Origin: Nitriliruptoraceae bacterium
Lineage (GTDB): Bacteria > Actinomycetota > Nitriliruptoria > Nitriliruptorales > Nitriliruptoraceae
Reading direction: 5' to 3'
Assembly: GCA_003561535.1 (NCBI GenBank)
Contig: PWWI01000268.1
Span: 1-37,311 of the forward strand
Length of the DNA: 37,311 bases
Below are positions 1-6,743 of this stretch, piece after piece. A program made the translations under genes and the position numbers. Numbering within the stretch: the stretch's first letter is position 1; every line of letters begins with the position of its first letter. The notes under the pieces were generated by a model. The model was given only the letters and a program-made list of their open reading frames with translations, ran no database searches and was not told the origin of the DNA.

Positions 1-392
1 CACCTCGACCGCCCGACATCGAGGTGGTGCACTCCTTCCCCGCGGTGCACAACGACCCCGACGCCGTCGAGCGCACCCGGCCGGCACTGGCATCCGTCGC
101 CGCCGCCGTGGTGGCCCCCGGACCCGTCACCGGCAGCGAGGACGTGGGACTGCTCGCCCGCGCCGTCGACGCGCCCTGCGTGTACTGGCTCCTCGGCGGC
201 GCCGACCCGGCGCTGTTCGAGCGCCTCGACGACCCTGCGGCCGTGGCCGCCCGTGTGGACGAGCTCCCGTCGAACCACTCGCCCCACTTCGCACCCGTCA
301 TCGAGCCGACCCTCACCGTGGGCGTCCGGGCCCTGGTCGCCGCGGCGCGGACCTGGTTGTCGCCATCGGACCAGCGCGGCGACCAGGGGTGA
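1..392 (+). CDS. M20-family amidohydrolase/peptidase, C-terminal part
   Basis: This is the tail of a gene that begins before the window; the frame is open from base 3 and stops with TGA at 390-392. The family contains metal-dependent hydrolases that cleave N-acyl or N-carbamoyl amino acids and small peptides (hippurate hydrolase, carboxypeptidase Ss1, IAA-amino acid hydrolase). What is visible is the last third of the catalytic domain: GSED near residue 45 of the visible part, matching the GSEDF motif of the M20D group, and NHSPHF near residue 88, matching the conserved C-terminal histidine that helps hold the metal pair. The dimerisation lid and first metal ligands lie outside the window. 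Substrate cannot be told. It converges on the macrodomain gene with a 59-base gap. Family assignment is good; exact subfamily is inference. Confidence 0.75.
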   Translation, partial: PRPPDIEVVHSFPAVHNDPDAVERTRPALASVAAAVVAPGPVTGSEDVGLLARAVDAPCVYWLLGGADPALFERLDDPAAVAARVDELPSNHSPHFAPVIEPTLTVGVRALVAAARTWLSPSDQRGDQG

Positions 393-451
393 AGCGCCTC
401 ATGGCGACCGGCGCGGATCGCGACCGGGTCGACGGTGCGGCACGGCCGGGG

Positions 452-991
452 TCAGGTCTGCAGGTCCGCGAGCACCTCGGCGTGGACCCGCAGGTCGTCG
501 GCGGAGAACAGCACGAACCGGACGAGCCGGACCGACGAGGGCTGGCGGAGCGCGTCCGTCACCGTGCGCAGCGCCACCTCGGCGGCGGACCGGAGCGGGA
601 ACCCGAAGGCCCCGGTCGAGATCGCCGGGAAGCCGACGCTGGTGAGCCCCTCCTCGGCGGCCAGCTCTAGCGCCTGGCGGTAGCAGCTGGCCAGCAGCTC
701 ATCCGGGGGCTCGTCGCGGCCGTACACGGGTCCGAGCGCGTGCAGGACCCGTCGGTTCGGCAGGTTGAAAGCGTCGGTGACCACCACCTCACCGGGCGCG
801 ATCGGCGCGAGTGCACGACCCGCACGGGCCAGCTGGGGGCCTGCGGCCCCGTGGATGGCGCCGGCGACACCGCCGCCGGTGGTCAGCTGCGCGTTGGCCG
901 CGTTGACGATCGCGTCGAGGTCGGGCTGGGCGGTGATGTCGCCTTGGACCAGCTCCAGCGACGCCTGCCCGACCGTGATCGAGGTCTGCAC
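452..991 (-). CDS. Macrodomain protein (ADP-ribose / O-acetyl-ADP-ribose deacetylase type)
   Basis: A 179-residue single-domain cytosolic protein. The start chosen is GTG at 991, because GAGGAGG stands six bases upstream on the minus strand; a longer reading to 1069 adds 26 residues with no family likeness. Macrodomain hallmarks are present in order: DAIVNAAN near residue 26 (the Asp and Asn that hold ADP-ribose), the glycine-rich GGGVAGAIHGAAG near residue 39, and FPAISTGAFGFP near residue 113 (phosphate-binding loop). This is the YmdB/MacroD-type layout, whose members remove acetate from O-acetyl-ADP-ribose or ADP-ribose from proteins. No toxin or sirtuin gene is adjacent, so the partner reaction is unknown. 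The gene stands alone and converges with the amidohydrolase gene. Confidence 0.9.
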   Translation of the reverse strand: MQTSITVGQASLELVQGDITAQPDLDAIVNAANAQLTTGGGVAGAIHGAAGPQLARAGRALAPIAPGEVVVTDAFNLPNRRVLHALGPVYGRDEPPDELLASCYRQALELAAEEGLTSVGFPAISTGAFGFPLRSAAEVALRTVTDALRQPSSVRLVRFVLFSADDLRVHAEVLADLQT

Positions 992-1159
992 CGTGGCCTC
1001 CTCGGTGTGTGCTCGGCTGGGCCTCCACGGGAGCAGACCGCACCGCTCGCGTCCACCCCGGTCCGCCACCTCCCCTTGGACCGGTGCCGCGGACGGACGG
1101 TCACGGCGCAGGGAACGGCGGAGCCCACTGGGCCGCGGGTGAGGTGACCCGGTGGTCGC

Positions 1160-1933
1160 TCAGCAGGCCTCGAAGGGGCCGCAGGCTGCGTTCGCATGGA
1201 GCTGGTTCAGCACGCTGGGGAACCCCGTCAGCGCCTCGACGAAGGTGTCGAAGCGGTCCTCGTCACCCTCCGCGCTGCCGGCCAGTCCGTCCGCGATCGC
1301 GTGACAGACGGCATCGAAGCTACCCATGGCCCGTTCGTGCCACTGATCGGCGCCATCGGGTGGCCCCAGCTCCTCCACCGCAGAGGTGATCTCCACGTAG
1401 CGCTGCTGATGGTCGAGCAGCTGGGCCTCGAGGGTCGGACCGTCGCTGACGCCCGACAGCAGCTCGTCGAGGTCAGCGGAGAGCTCCATCGCGAGCAGCT
1501 CGAGCTCGAAGTTGGTCTCGAGGACGGCGCGTTCGTAGGCCTCGTCGGCCAGGGTGGTGCTCCCGTCCGTCGCCGCGAGGTCGCAGCGCAGCGCCGCGGC
1601 GTCCTCGTCGGGGTCGTCGGTGGATCCCTCACCCGGATCGTCACCGTCACCGGTCAGGTCGTCGTCGGCACCGTCCTCGTCACCCGGCGCGTCCGACGCC
1701 TCGGGGTCCGGCTCCTCGGGGTCCGGCTCCTCGGGGTCCGGCTCCGGGGGTTCCGGCTCCTCGGGGTCTGGCTCCTCGGGTTCTGGCTCCTCCTCGACAT
1801 CCTCCACCTCGGGTGGGTCGAGCTCCACGGCGTCGGGGTCGGCGCCGCCGCAGCCGGCCAGGACCAGCGCCACTGCCCCCAGGCACACCGAGCCTCGGCG
1901 GGTCGGCGGGTCGATCCACCGTGTCCACCGCAT
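1160..1933 (-). CDS. Acidic, proline-rich repeat lipoprotein of unknown function
   Basis: A 257-residue predicted exported lipoprotein. The ATG at 1933 has GAGGGGG five bases upstream, and from it the protein has a positively charged start, a hydrophobic stretch and a lipobox LAGC with Cys28. Residues 30 to about 110 are a low-complexity spacer of Pro, Glu and Asp, including five-residue DPEEP/EPPEP units, followed by a Gly/Asp-rich linker. The rest, about residue 115 to the end, is predicted largely helical, with three further Cys (in RCDL, VCHA and the final ACGPFEAC) that may form disulfides outside the cell. I do not recognise the C-terminal domain. The spacer probably holds it away from the membrane or through the cell wall. 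A TACGGT box lies upstream, so it may have its own promoter. Confidence 0.75.
   Translation of the reverse strand: MRWTRWIDPPTRRGSVCLGAVALVLAGCGGADPDAVELDPPEVEDVEEEPEPEEPDPEEPEPPEPDPEEPDPEEPDPEASDAPGDEDGADDDLTGDGDDPGEGSTDDPDEDAAALRCDLAATDGSTTLADEAYERAVLETNFELELLAMELSADLDELLSGVSDGPTLEAQLLDHQQRYVEITSAVEELGPPDGADQWHERAMGSFDAVCHAIADGLAGSAEGDEDRFDTFVEALTGFPSVLNQLHANAACGPFEAC
1696..1785 (-). repeat. Six tandem 15-base units inside the lipoprotein gene
   Basis: Six near-identical 15-base units, consensus on the plus strand GCTCCTCGGGGTCCG, run head to tail with one to three changes each. They stay in frame and encode the five-residue Glu/Asp-Pro spacer of the lipoprotein. Two adjacent units (1711-1725 and 1726-1740) are identical, so recent slippage or unequal crossing-over is likely, and spacer length may vary between strains. 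It is coding and has no spacers, so it is not a CRISPR array. Confidence 0.9.
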
Positions 1934-2072
1934 CCGGTCCCCCTCGCCTATCGCTGCCGGTCCACCACGTCGGTGCCGGATCGGAGGCGCCGTCCCGCAC
2001 CTGCTGCGGAGCGGCGGCAGCCACCGTAGGTCAGGGACCGGCAGGAGGTGATGATCCGGCACGCACCCCGGA

Positions 2073-2086
2073 CCGGCGAGGGCCGG
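2073..2086 (-). terminator. Possible terminator hairpin after the fused PFK gene
   Basis: A short stem CCGGC/GCCGG with a four-base loop lies seven bases past the stop codon of the PFK gene on the minus strand. There is no U-run, which is common in very GC-rich actinobacteria but makes the call weak. Confidence 0.35.
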
Positions 2087-2093
2087 GTCGCCG

Positions 2094-4352
2094 TCACCGC
2101 TCGGCCACTGGGATGCCGGACATCACGTCCGCGATCGGCCGGATGCTGCCGAACCAGACCTGCTCGGCGGGACGCCGTGCGCCATCGGGATCGAGCAGCT
2201 CCCGGAAGCGCGACAGCGGGGTGAAGGTCACCTTGCCACCCACCAGGCCGCACATCGCGCTCTCCGGGTGCTCCTGCTCGAACTGGCCGAGCAGGTGATC
2301 CACGCACCGTACGGCCAGCCGGGTCGCCTGGGTCCGGTCGAAGGGACTGGGGTCACCACCCTGCTGGACGTGACCGAGGATCGACTGCCGGACGTCGAAC
2401 AGGCCCCCACCCTCCTTCTCGAACAACGCCCACAGGAACGGGGTGGTGTACACCGGATCGGCACCCTCACCGCGGATGATCACACCGAGACGCTGTCCCT
2501 GGCGGAAGCGGTCGTTGAGCGCCTCCACATCGTGCTTCAGCCGGTCGAGCGTGATGCCCTCCTCCGGGGTGTAGACGAACTCCGCCCCGGTGGCCAGCCC
2601 GCTCGAGAGCGCCAGGTAACCCGACCCCTTGCCCATCACCTCGACCACGAACACCCGGGTCGAGGCCACGGCCGACTGCTTGATCTTGTCCACGTCCTCG
2701 ACGATGGCGTTCAGTGCGGTGTCCGCCCCGATCGTCAGCCCGGTTCCCGGCACGTCGTTGGAGATCGTGACCGGCAGGCACACGATCGGGATGCCGAGGT
2801 CGGGGTGCTCGCCGCGGGCCTCGAGGAGGGTGTACGCCGCGTTGTAGCCGTCGAAGCTGCCGAACATCAGGATCCCGTCGAGCCCATGCTCGACGATCTG
2901 CGCGGCGATCGTCGGGAGGTCCTGCGAGGGCGGGGTGTAGCGCTTGGTGCCGAGCTCCGCACCGCCGTGGGAGGTCCAGCCGCTGACCGACATCCAGCCG
3001 AGCTCCTCCACGTGCCCATCGCGCAGCCCGGGGAGACCGCCGTGGATCCCGAGCACGGTGTGCCCGCGATCCATGATCGTGCGGACGGCGGCTCGGACCG
3101 CGGTGTTCATCCCGGGCGCGAGCCCACCACCGTGGACGATGGCGATCCGCTTGGCCGGCTGGTCGGCGTCGGCCTCCCGGGGCCTTGCCCGCACCAGGGT
3201 CCGCATCGTCTCGTAGGCCTCGACGAACCCCGAGCCGCGCAGCTCCATCGCCTCATCGAAACGCTTCTCCTGGAGCAGGCCCGCCACGGCCTGGGTCTTC
3301 TCCACCGCCTGCATCAACGGTGAGGTCACGATGCGGTTCTCGCGGATGCCGACGAGCTGGGCCTCCTCGGCCGCGTTGCCGGCAGCCAGCTCCTGGACGG
3401 CCCGGTACCCGCACCGGGTGCCGAGGTTGCGGTCGAAGGCGCTCGGCGAGCCACCCCGCTGCACGTGCCCGAGGATCGTGATGCGGGTGTCCTCGCCGAG
3501 GCCTTCGGCGAGGATGTCGCGAACCCGCTCCGAGGTGATGCTGACCCCGTAGCGGTCACGGGCCCCCTCGGCGACGATCACGATGTTCTGCCGACGCTTG
3601 ACCTTGCGGCCGTCCACGACGGTGCGCCGGAGCGCCTCCTCCCAGCTGGCCGTCTGGGGTGGCCGCTCGGGGATGAACACCCACTGGGCACCCGTGGCCA
3701 GCCCCGCCATCAGCGCGAGGTAGCCGCAGTTGCGCCCCATGACCTCGATCACGAAGGACCGTTGGTGGGACGAGGCGGTGGAGTGCAGCGCGTCGATCGC
3801 CTCGGTGATGCGGTGCAGCGCGGTGTCGGTCCCGACGGTCATGTCGGTGCCGAACATGTCGTTGTCGATCGACCCGACGATGCCGACCAGCTGCAGCTGC
3901 GGGTGCGCGTCCGCGAGCTCCTGCTCGAGCTCGCCGGCCTCGACCAGCTCCGCCAGCAGCTCCGGCCACTCGCTGGACAGCAGGTTGGCCCCGGTCAGCG
4001 ACCCATCGCCGCCGATCACCACCAGAGCGTCGATGTCCCGGGTCACCAGGTTCCGGGCAGCGGCGCGCCGTCCGTCCCGGGTCCGGAACTCCGGGCAGCG
4101 GGCGGTACCGATCGCGGTGCCTCCGCGGTGCAGGATGCCGCCCACGTGGTGGCTCTGGGCCTCCACGATGGCCTCGCCCCCCTCGACCATGCCCACGTAG
4201 CCCTCGTGGATCAGGTAGGGCTGGACCCCGACGTGCAACGCGGTCCGCACCACGGCGCGGACCGCAGCGTTCATGCCCGCGGCATCGCCTCCGCTGGTCA
4301 GCACCCCGAGACTGTGGGGGCGTCGGGCAGCGGACCTGCGGCTCTTGGTCAC
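2094..4352 (-). CDS. Tandem-fused 6-phosphofructokinase, eukaryote-type, ATP-dependent
   Basis: A 752-residue protein with two complete PFK domains in one chain, the layout of animal and fungal PFK-1; ordinary bacterial PfkA is about 320-340 residues. It phosphorylates fructose 6-phosphate to fructose 1,6-bisphosphate. GTG at 4352 is chosen because GGAGGA lies just upstream. The N-half (about 15-390) looks catalytic: GGDGS at 114-118 and GSIDND at 160-165, with Gly at both donor-deciding sites (ATP type) and the catalytic Asp163; MGRNCGY and GHVQRGGSPSAFDR follow. The C-half (about 400-752) has TISND at 529-533, so the catalytic Asp is Ser531, as in the regulatory half of eukaryotic PFK, plus DKIKQSA and a second GHVQQGG. 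Wording around GTDMTVGTDTALHRI and KRFDEAMELRG is strikingly close to animal PFK as I recall it. Methylglyoxal synthase lies 55 bases upstream on the same strand. Confidence 0.93.
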   Translation of the reverse strand: MTKSRRSAARRPHSLGVLTSGGDAAGMNAAVRAVVRTALHVGVQPYLIHEGYVGMVEGGEAIVEAQSHHVGGILHRGGTAIGTARCPEFRTRDGRRAAARNLVTRDIDALVVIGGDGSLTGANLLSSEWPELLAELVEAGELEQELADAHPQLQLVGIVGSIDNDMFGTDMTVGTDTALHRITEAIDALHSTASSHQRSFVIEVMGRNCGYLALMAGLATGAQWVFIPERPPQTASWEEALRRTVVDGRKVKRRQNIVIVAEGARDRYGVSITSERVRDILAEGLGEDTRITILGHVQRGGSPSAFDRNLGTRCGYRAVQELAAGNAAEEAQLVGIRENRIVTSPLMQAVEKTQAVAGLLQEKRFDEAMELRGSGFVEAYETMRTLVRARPREADADQPAKRIAIVHGGGLAPGMNTAVRAAVRTIMDRGHTVLGIHGGLPGLRDGHVEELGWMSVSGWTSHGGAELGTKRYTPPSQDLPTIAAQIVEHGLDGILMFGSFDGYNAAYTLLEARGEHPDLGIPIVCLPVTISNDVPGTGLTIGADTALNAIVEDVDKIKQSAVASTRVFVVEVMGKGSGYLALSSGLATGAEFVYTPEEGITLDRLKHDVEALNDRFRQGQRLGVIIRGEGADPVYTTPFLWALFEKEGGGLFDVRQSILGHVQQGGDPSPFDRTQATRLAVRCVDHLLGQFEQEHPESAMCGLVGGKVTFTPLSRFRELLDPDGARRPAEQVWFGSIRPIADVMSGIPVAER

Positions 4353-4407
4353 CGGTTTCCTCCGGGTCGTCACGGACGGTGGGTCTGGCGGTGCTGCCGA
4401 CCGGCGC

Positions 4408-4863
4408 TCACCTCTGCGACAGCAGGCGCTCACGGTGGGCCGCGTGGTCCGGAACCTGCCGGACGTAGGCGGGGTCGGTCAACAGCGGGGAGGTCACCAG
4501 CAGGTCAGCGGTGGCCCGGTTGCTGGCGACGGGGACGTTCCACAGCGTCGCGACCCGCAGCAGGGCGCGGACGTCCGGCTCGTGGGGCTGGGCCGACAGG
4601 GGATCCCAGAGGAACACCAGCGCGTCCACGCTCCCCTCGGTGATCATGGCACCGAGCTGCATGTCGCCACCCAGCGGGCCGCTCTCCAGAGGCAGCACCT
4701 CGAGACCGAGTTCATCCGCGAGCAGCTGCCCGGTGGTGCCGGTGGCGACGAGACGGTGCCCGGCCAGGACCTCCCGGTTGTGGCGGACCCACGCGAGCAG
4801 GTCTGCCTTCTGGCCGTCGTGGGCCACCAGGGCGATCGTGCGCAGCGGCGGCTGCGGTGCCAT
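4408..4863 (-). CDS. mgsA: Methylglyoxal synthase
   Basis: A 151-residue cytosolic enzyme that turns dihydroxyacetone phosphate into methylglyoxal and phosphate, the entry to the methylglyoxal bypass of lower glycolysis. ATG at 4863 has GGGAGGGGAG just upstream. Key residues of the E. coli enzyme are all visible with the expected spacing: His15 and Asp16 in AHDGQKADLL, the phosphate-binding TGTTG at 41-45, catalytic Asp67 in SGPLGGDMQLG, Asp87 in FLWDPLS, and His94/Asp97 in PHEPDVRALL. Length is typical. It precedes the fused PFK gene by 55 bases and follows the metallopeptidase gene by 72, so co-transcription with PFK is likely; phosphate normally inhibits this enzyme, which fits a role in phosphate-limited or overflow glycolysis. 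Confidence 0.95.
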   Translation of the reverse strand: MAPQPPLRTIALVAHDGQKADLLAWVRHNREVLAGHRLVATGTTGQLLADELGLEVLPLESGPLGGDMQLGAMITEGSVDALVFLWDPLSAQPHEPDVRALLRVATLWNVPVASNRATADLLVTSPLLTDPAYVRQVPDHAAHRERLLSQR

Positions 4864-4935
4864 GCTCCCCTCCCGGTTCGGTATCGGTCGGTGGTCGGGT
4901 GGTGGTGTCGCCACAGGTGCAGCGGGCACGGACCG

Positions 4936-5280
4936 TCAGGCCCAGCCGAGCTGGTGGAGACGGTCGTCGTCGATGCCGAGGTGGTGCGCGAACTCGTGGA
5001 CCACGGTGACGTAGACCTCCTCGACGAGGTGCTCCTCGTCCTCGGCGACCGCGCACAACGGCAGACGGAAGATCCTGATCACGTCGGGCGTGGCCCCGCC
5101 GTAGTCCTCCCGCTCGGTCAGGGGGATGCCCTCGTAGACGCCCAGCAGGTCGGGCTCCTCGCCGTGGGCGTCCTCGACCAGCACGACCACGTTGTCGAAC
5201 TGCGCCCACAGCTCATCAGGCACGGCGTCCATGGCCTGCCCGACCAGCTGCTCGAAACGTGACATCGCGACGGCGTCCAT
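4936..5280 (-). CDS. Small zincin-like metallopeptidase (PF06262 family)
   Basis: A 114-residue protein of the small bacterial zincin family formerly called DUF1025. The HEFAHH motif at 95-100 supplies the HExxH zinc site (His95, Glu96, His99), with Asp104-106 just after as possible third ligand. The N-terminal half carries the family's FDNVVVLVED and GVYEGIPLTERE blocks. No signal peptide, so cytosolic; natural substrate unknown. Three starts are possible (GTG 5283, ATG 5280, ATG 5262-5265 region); ATG 5280 is preferred because a TAGCCT -10 box ends seven bases before it and no ribosome binding site is seen, the pattern of a leaderless mRNA. It may lead the minus-strand group with mgsA and the fused PFK. 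Confidence 0.85.
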   Translation of the reverse strand: MDAVAMSRFEQLVGQAMDAVPDELWAQFDNVVVLVEDAHGEEPDLLGVYEGIPLTEREDYGGATPDVIRIFRLPLCAVAEDEEHLVEEVYVTVVHEFAHHLGIDDDRLHQLGWA

Positions 5281-5287
5281 CACCGCC

Positions 5288-5293
5288 AGGCTA
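5288..5293 (-). promoter_or_regulatory. -10 box for a leaderless metallopeptidase mRNA
   Basis: TAGCCT on the minus strand fits the actinobacterial TAnnnT -10 pattern and ends seven bases before ATG 5280, so transcription would start at or next to the A of the start codon. No -35 match stands out. Confidence 0.45.
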
Positions 5294-5346
5294 GGCGGCG
5301 GTGCCTGCCACCGGAGGACGCGCCCCCGCCGAGGCCCCCCGCGATC

Positions 5347-6513
5347 TCACACCTCCGCGGGCCGGGTCGCGAGCACCCAGCGTTCGAACCCCGGCACGCT
5401 GAAGGCCAGGCGGCCCCGCTGGGGGGCCCAGCAGATGCCGAGATCCAGCAGCGAGCGGCGGGCGGGCGAAGCGGCCTGGTGGGTGATGTCGACCACCTCG
5501 AGCAGGTCGCCCATGGCCGCCTCCCCACCCTGCTCCGCCAGGGCCTGGACGAGCAACTGGGCGCGCCCCGACGGCACCCGGCGCCACCGGGTCGCGTAGA
5601 AGTCGTCGACCCGTACCCGCACCCGGGCGCCAGCGGCCCTGGCGACGGGCAGCTCGATGTGCAGGGGATCGGTGGCGAGGTCCCACAGCGCCTCGCCCCA
5701 CAGCTGGACGAACCAGGGGTAACCGCCCGAGGCGTCGTGGACCGCGTCGAGGACCGCGACGTCGACCGACGCGCCGGCGACGCGGTCGAAGGGTCGACGG
5801 ATCGCCTCGGCGGTGCCGGCCCGGTCCAGTAGCCCGAGGTCGACGCGAGCCAACCGCTCGGTGTAGGTCTGACCCTCGTCGAACAGGTTCTCGGCCGCCG
5901 TCGGCAACCCGGACAGCAGGACCCCGAAGGGGCGGTCGTCCTGGGCCGCGGCATGAGCCGCCCGCAGCAACGGTCCCAGCAGGACGTCGCCGGCCTCGTG
6001 CACCTCATCGATCGTCAGCAGCACCCCGCGCGAGGAGCGCCCGGCCAGCTCGGCGAGGTCACCGATCAGGCCCTCGAAGCGCTCGGCGTCGGCTCGCCCG
6101 GCGAGTTCGGGGCCACGCGAACCAGATCGCACCGTGGCCAGCCCGGCGAGGCTCAGCCCCGGGGCAGCCGCTGCCACGTCCTCCAACCCCCGGAACAGCA
6201 CGGAGGTCGCCCGGGCGAGCTCGGTGTCGTCGCGGTCGGCCTCCACGTGGATCGTGGCCAGACCGAGCTCCCGGGCCCGCTGCCGCACGTAGGCCAGGAG
6301 CGCGGTCTTGCCGACCCCCCGCACCCCGCGGTAGAGCACGAACTCGGGCGCCACCGCGGCCGCCAGCTGCTCCACGACGATGCGTGCCCGCAGCAGCGCG
6401 TCCTCACGACCTCCGAAGTCCGGTGGGATCCGACCCATGCCGGGCCGGAAGGGGTTCGCGGCGGCCGCCAGCGCACCCCCACCGATCGTGAGGTCGTCGA
6501 AGGGGTTGGGCAC
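5347..6513 (-). CDS. AAA-type P-loop ATPase of unknown role
   Basis: A 388-residue protein. GTG at 6513 is chosen for GGGGAGA just upstream; the open frame runs on to 7164 but that part crosses the structured-RNA region and looks non-coding. The Walker A motif is GVRGVGKT at 63-70 (Lys69), Walker B is VLLTIDE at 164-170 (Asp169, Glu170), and LLSGLP further on is a sensor-1-like strand. This is the ORC/Cdc6- or STAND-like ATPase core seen in the 'ATP-binding protein' groups PF13191/PF13401. About residues 275-388 form a basic C-terminal domain that resembles a winged helix (QALAEQGGEAAMGDLLEV...), so DNA binding is possible. It starts 230 bases from the predicted RNA gene and is transcribed away from it. 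No toxin or restriction partner is beside it. Confidence 0.8.
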   Translation of the reverse strand: MPNPFDDLTIGGGALAAAANPFRPGMGRIPPDFGGREDALLRARIVVEQLAAAVAPEFVLYRGVRGVGKTALLAYVRQRARELGLATIHVEADRDDTELARATSVLFRGLEDVAAAAPGLSLAGLATVRSGSRGPELAGRADAERFEGLIGDLAELAGRSSRGVLLTIDEVHEAGDVLLGPLLRAAHAAAQDDRPFGVLLSGLPTAAENLFDEGQTYTERLARVDLGLLDRAGTAEAIRRPFDRVAGASVDVAVLDAVHDASGGYPWFVQLWGEALWDLATDPLHIELPVARAAGARVRVRVDDFYATRWRRVPSGRAQLLVQALAEQGGEAAMGDLLEVVDITHQAASPARRSLLDLGICWAPQRGRLAFSVPGFERWVLATRPAEV

Positions 6514-6541
6514 CCATCTCCCCAGGGCTCGGGAGCTGGTG

Positions 6542-6547
6542 ATGCTA
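6542..6547 (-). promoter_or_regulatory. Possible -10 box of the ATPase gene
   Basis: TAGCAT on the minus strand, about 28 bases upstream of GTG 6513. The spacing would leave a short leader with the GGGGAGA ribosome binding site. No clear -35. Confidence 0.35.
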
Positions 6548-6707
6548 CTGCCCGGACGCCCTGGATCATGGAGCGGCCACCGACCCGGGGGTGCGAACCA
6601 CGGCCCTGCGAGCGCGCTCTGCGCATCGGCGTGTGCGCCCAGCCACCCAGGTCCTGGGGACAGCTTGGGGACGACCGGTGGACATCCTGTGACTTGCGGG
6701 TTGCCTC

Positions 6708-6737
6708 TAGACAACGACGGTTCGCGCGGCGTAGCTT
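6708..6737 (+). promoter_or_regulatory. Candidate promoter of the structured RNA
   Basis: TAGACA at 6708-6713 (five of six matches to TTGACA), an 18-base spacer and TAGCTT at 6732-6737 (fits TAnnnT). The predicted start point, about 6744, coincides with the first strong hairpin at 6745-6777. The stretch around it (TTGCCTCTAGACAACG) is visibly less GC-rich than its surroundings. Confidence 0.5.
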
Positions 6738-6743
6738 GCTCGA

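Noticed and set aside
1696-1785. CRISPR-like repeat array
   Set aside because: The units are contiguous 15-mers without spacers, in frame inside a lipoprotein gene.
6633-6642. GTGCGCCCAG, matching the 5' end of many group II introns
   Set aside because: No domain V (AGC triad with GNRA hairpin and paired ends) or intron-encoded protein follows, so it is taken as chance.
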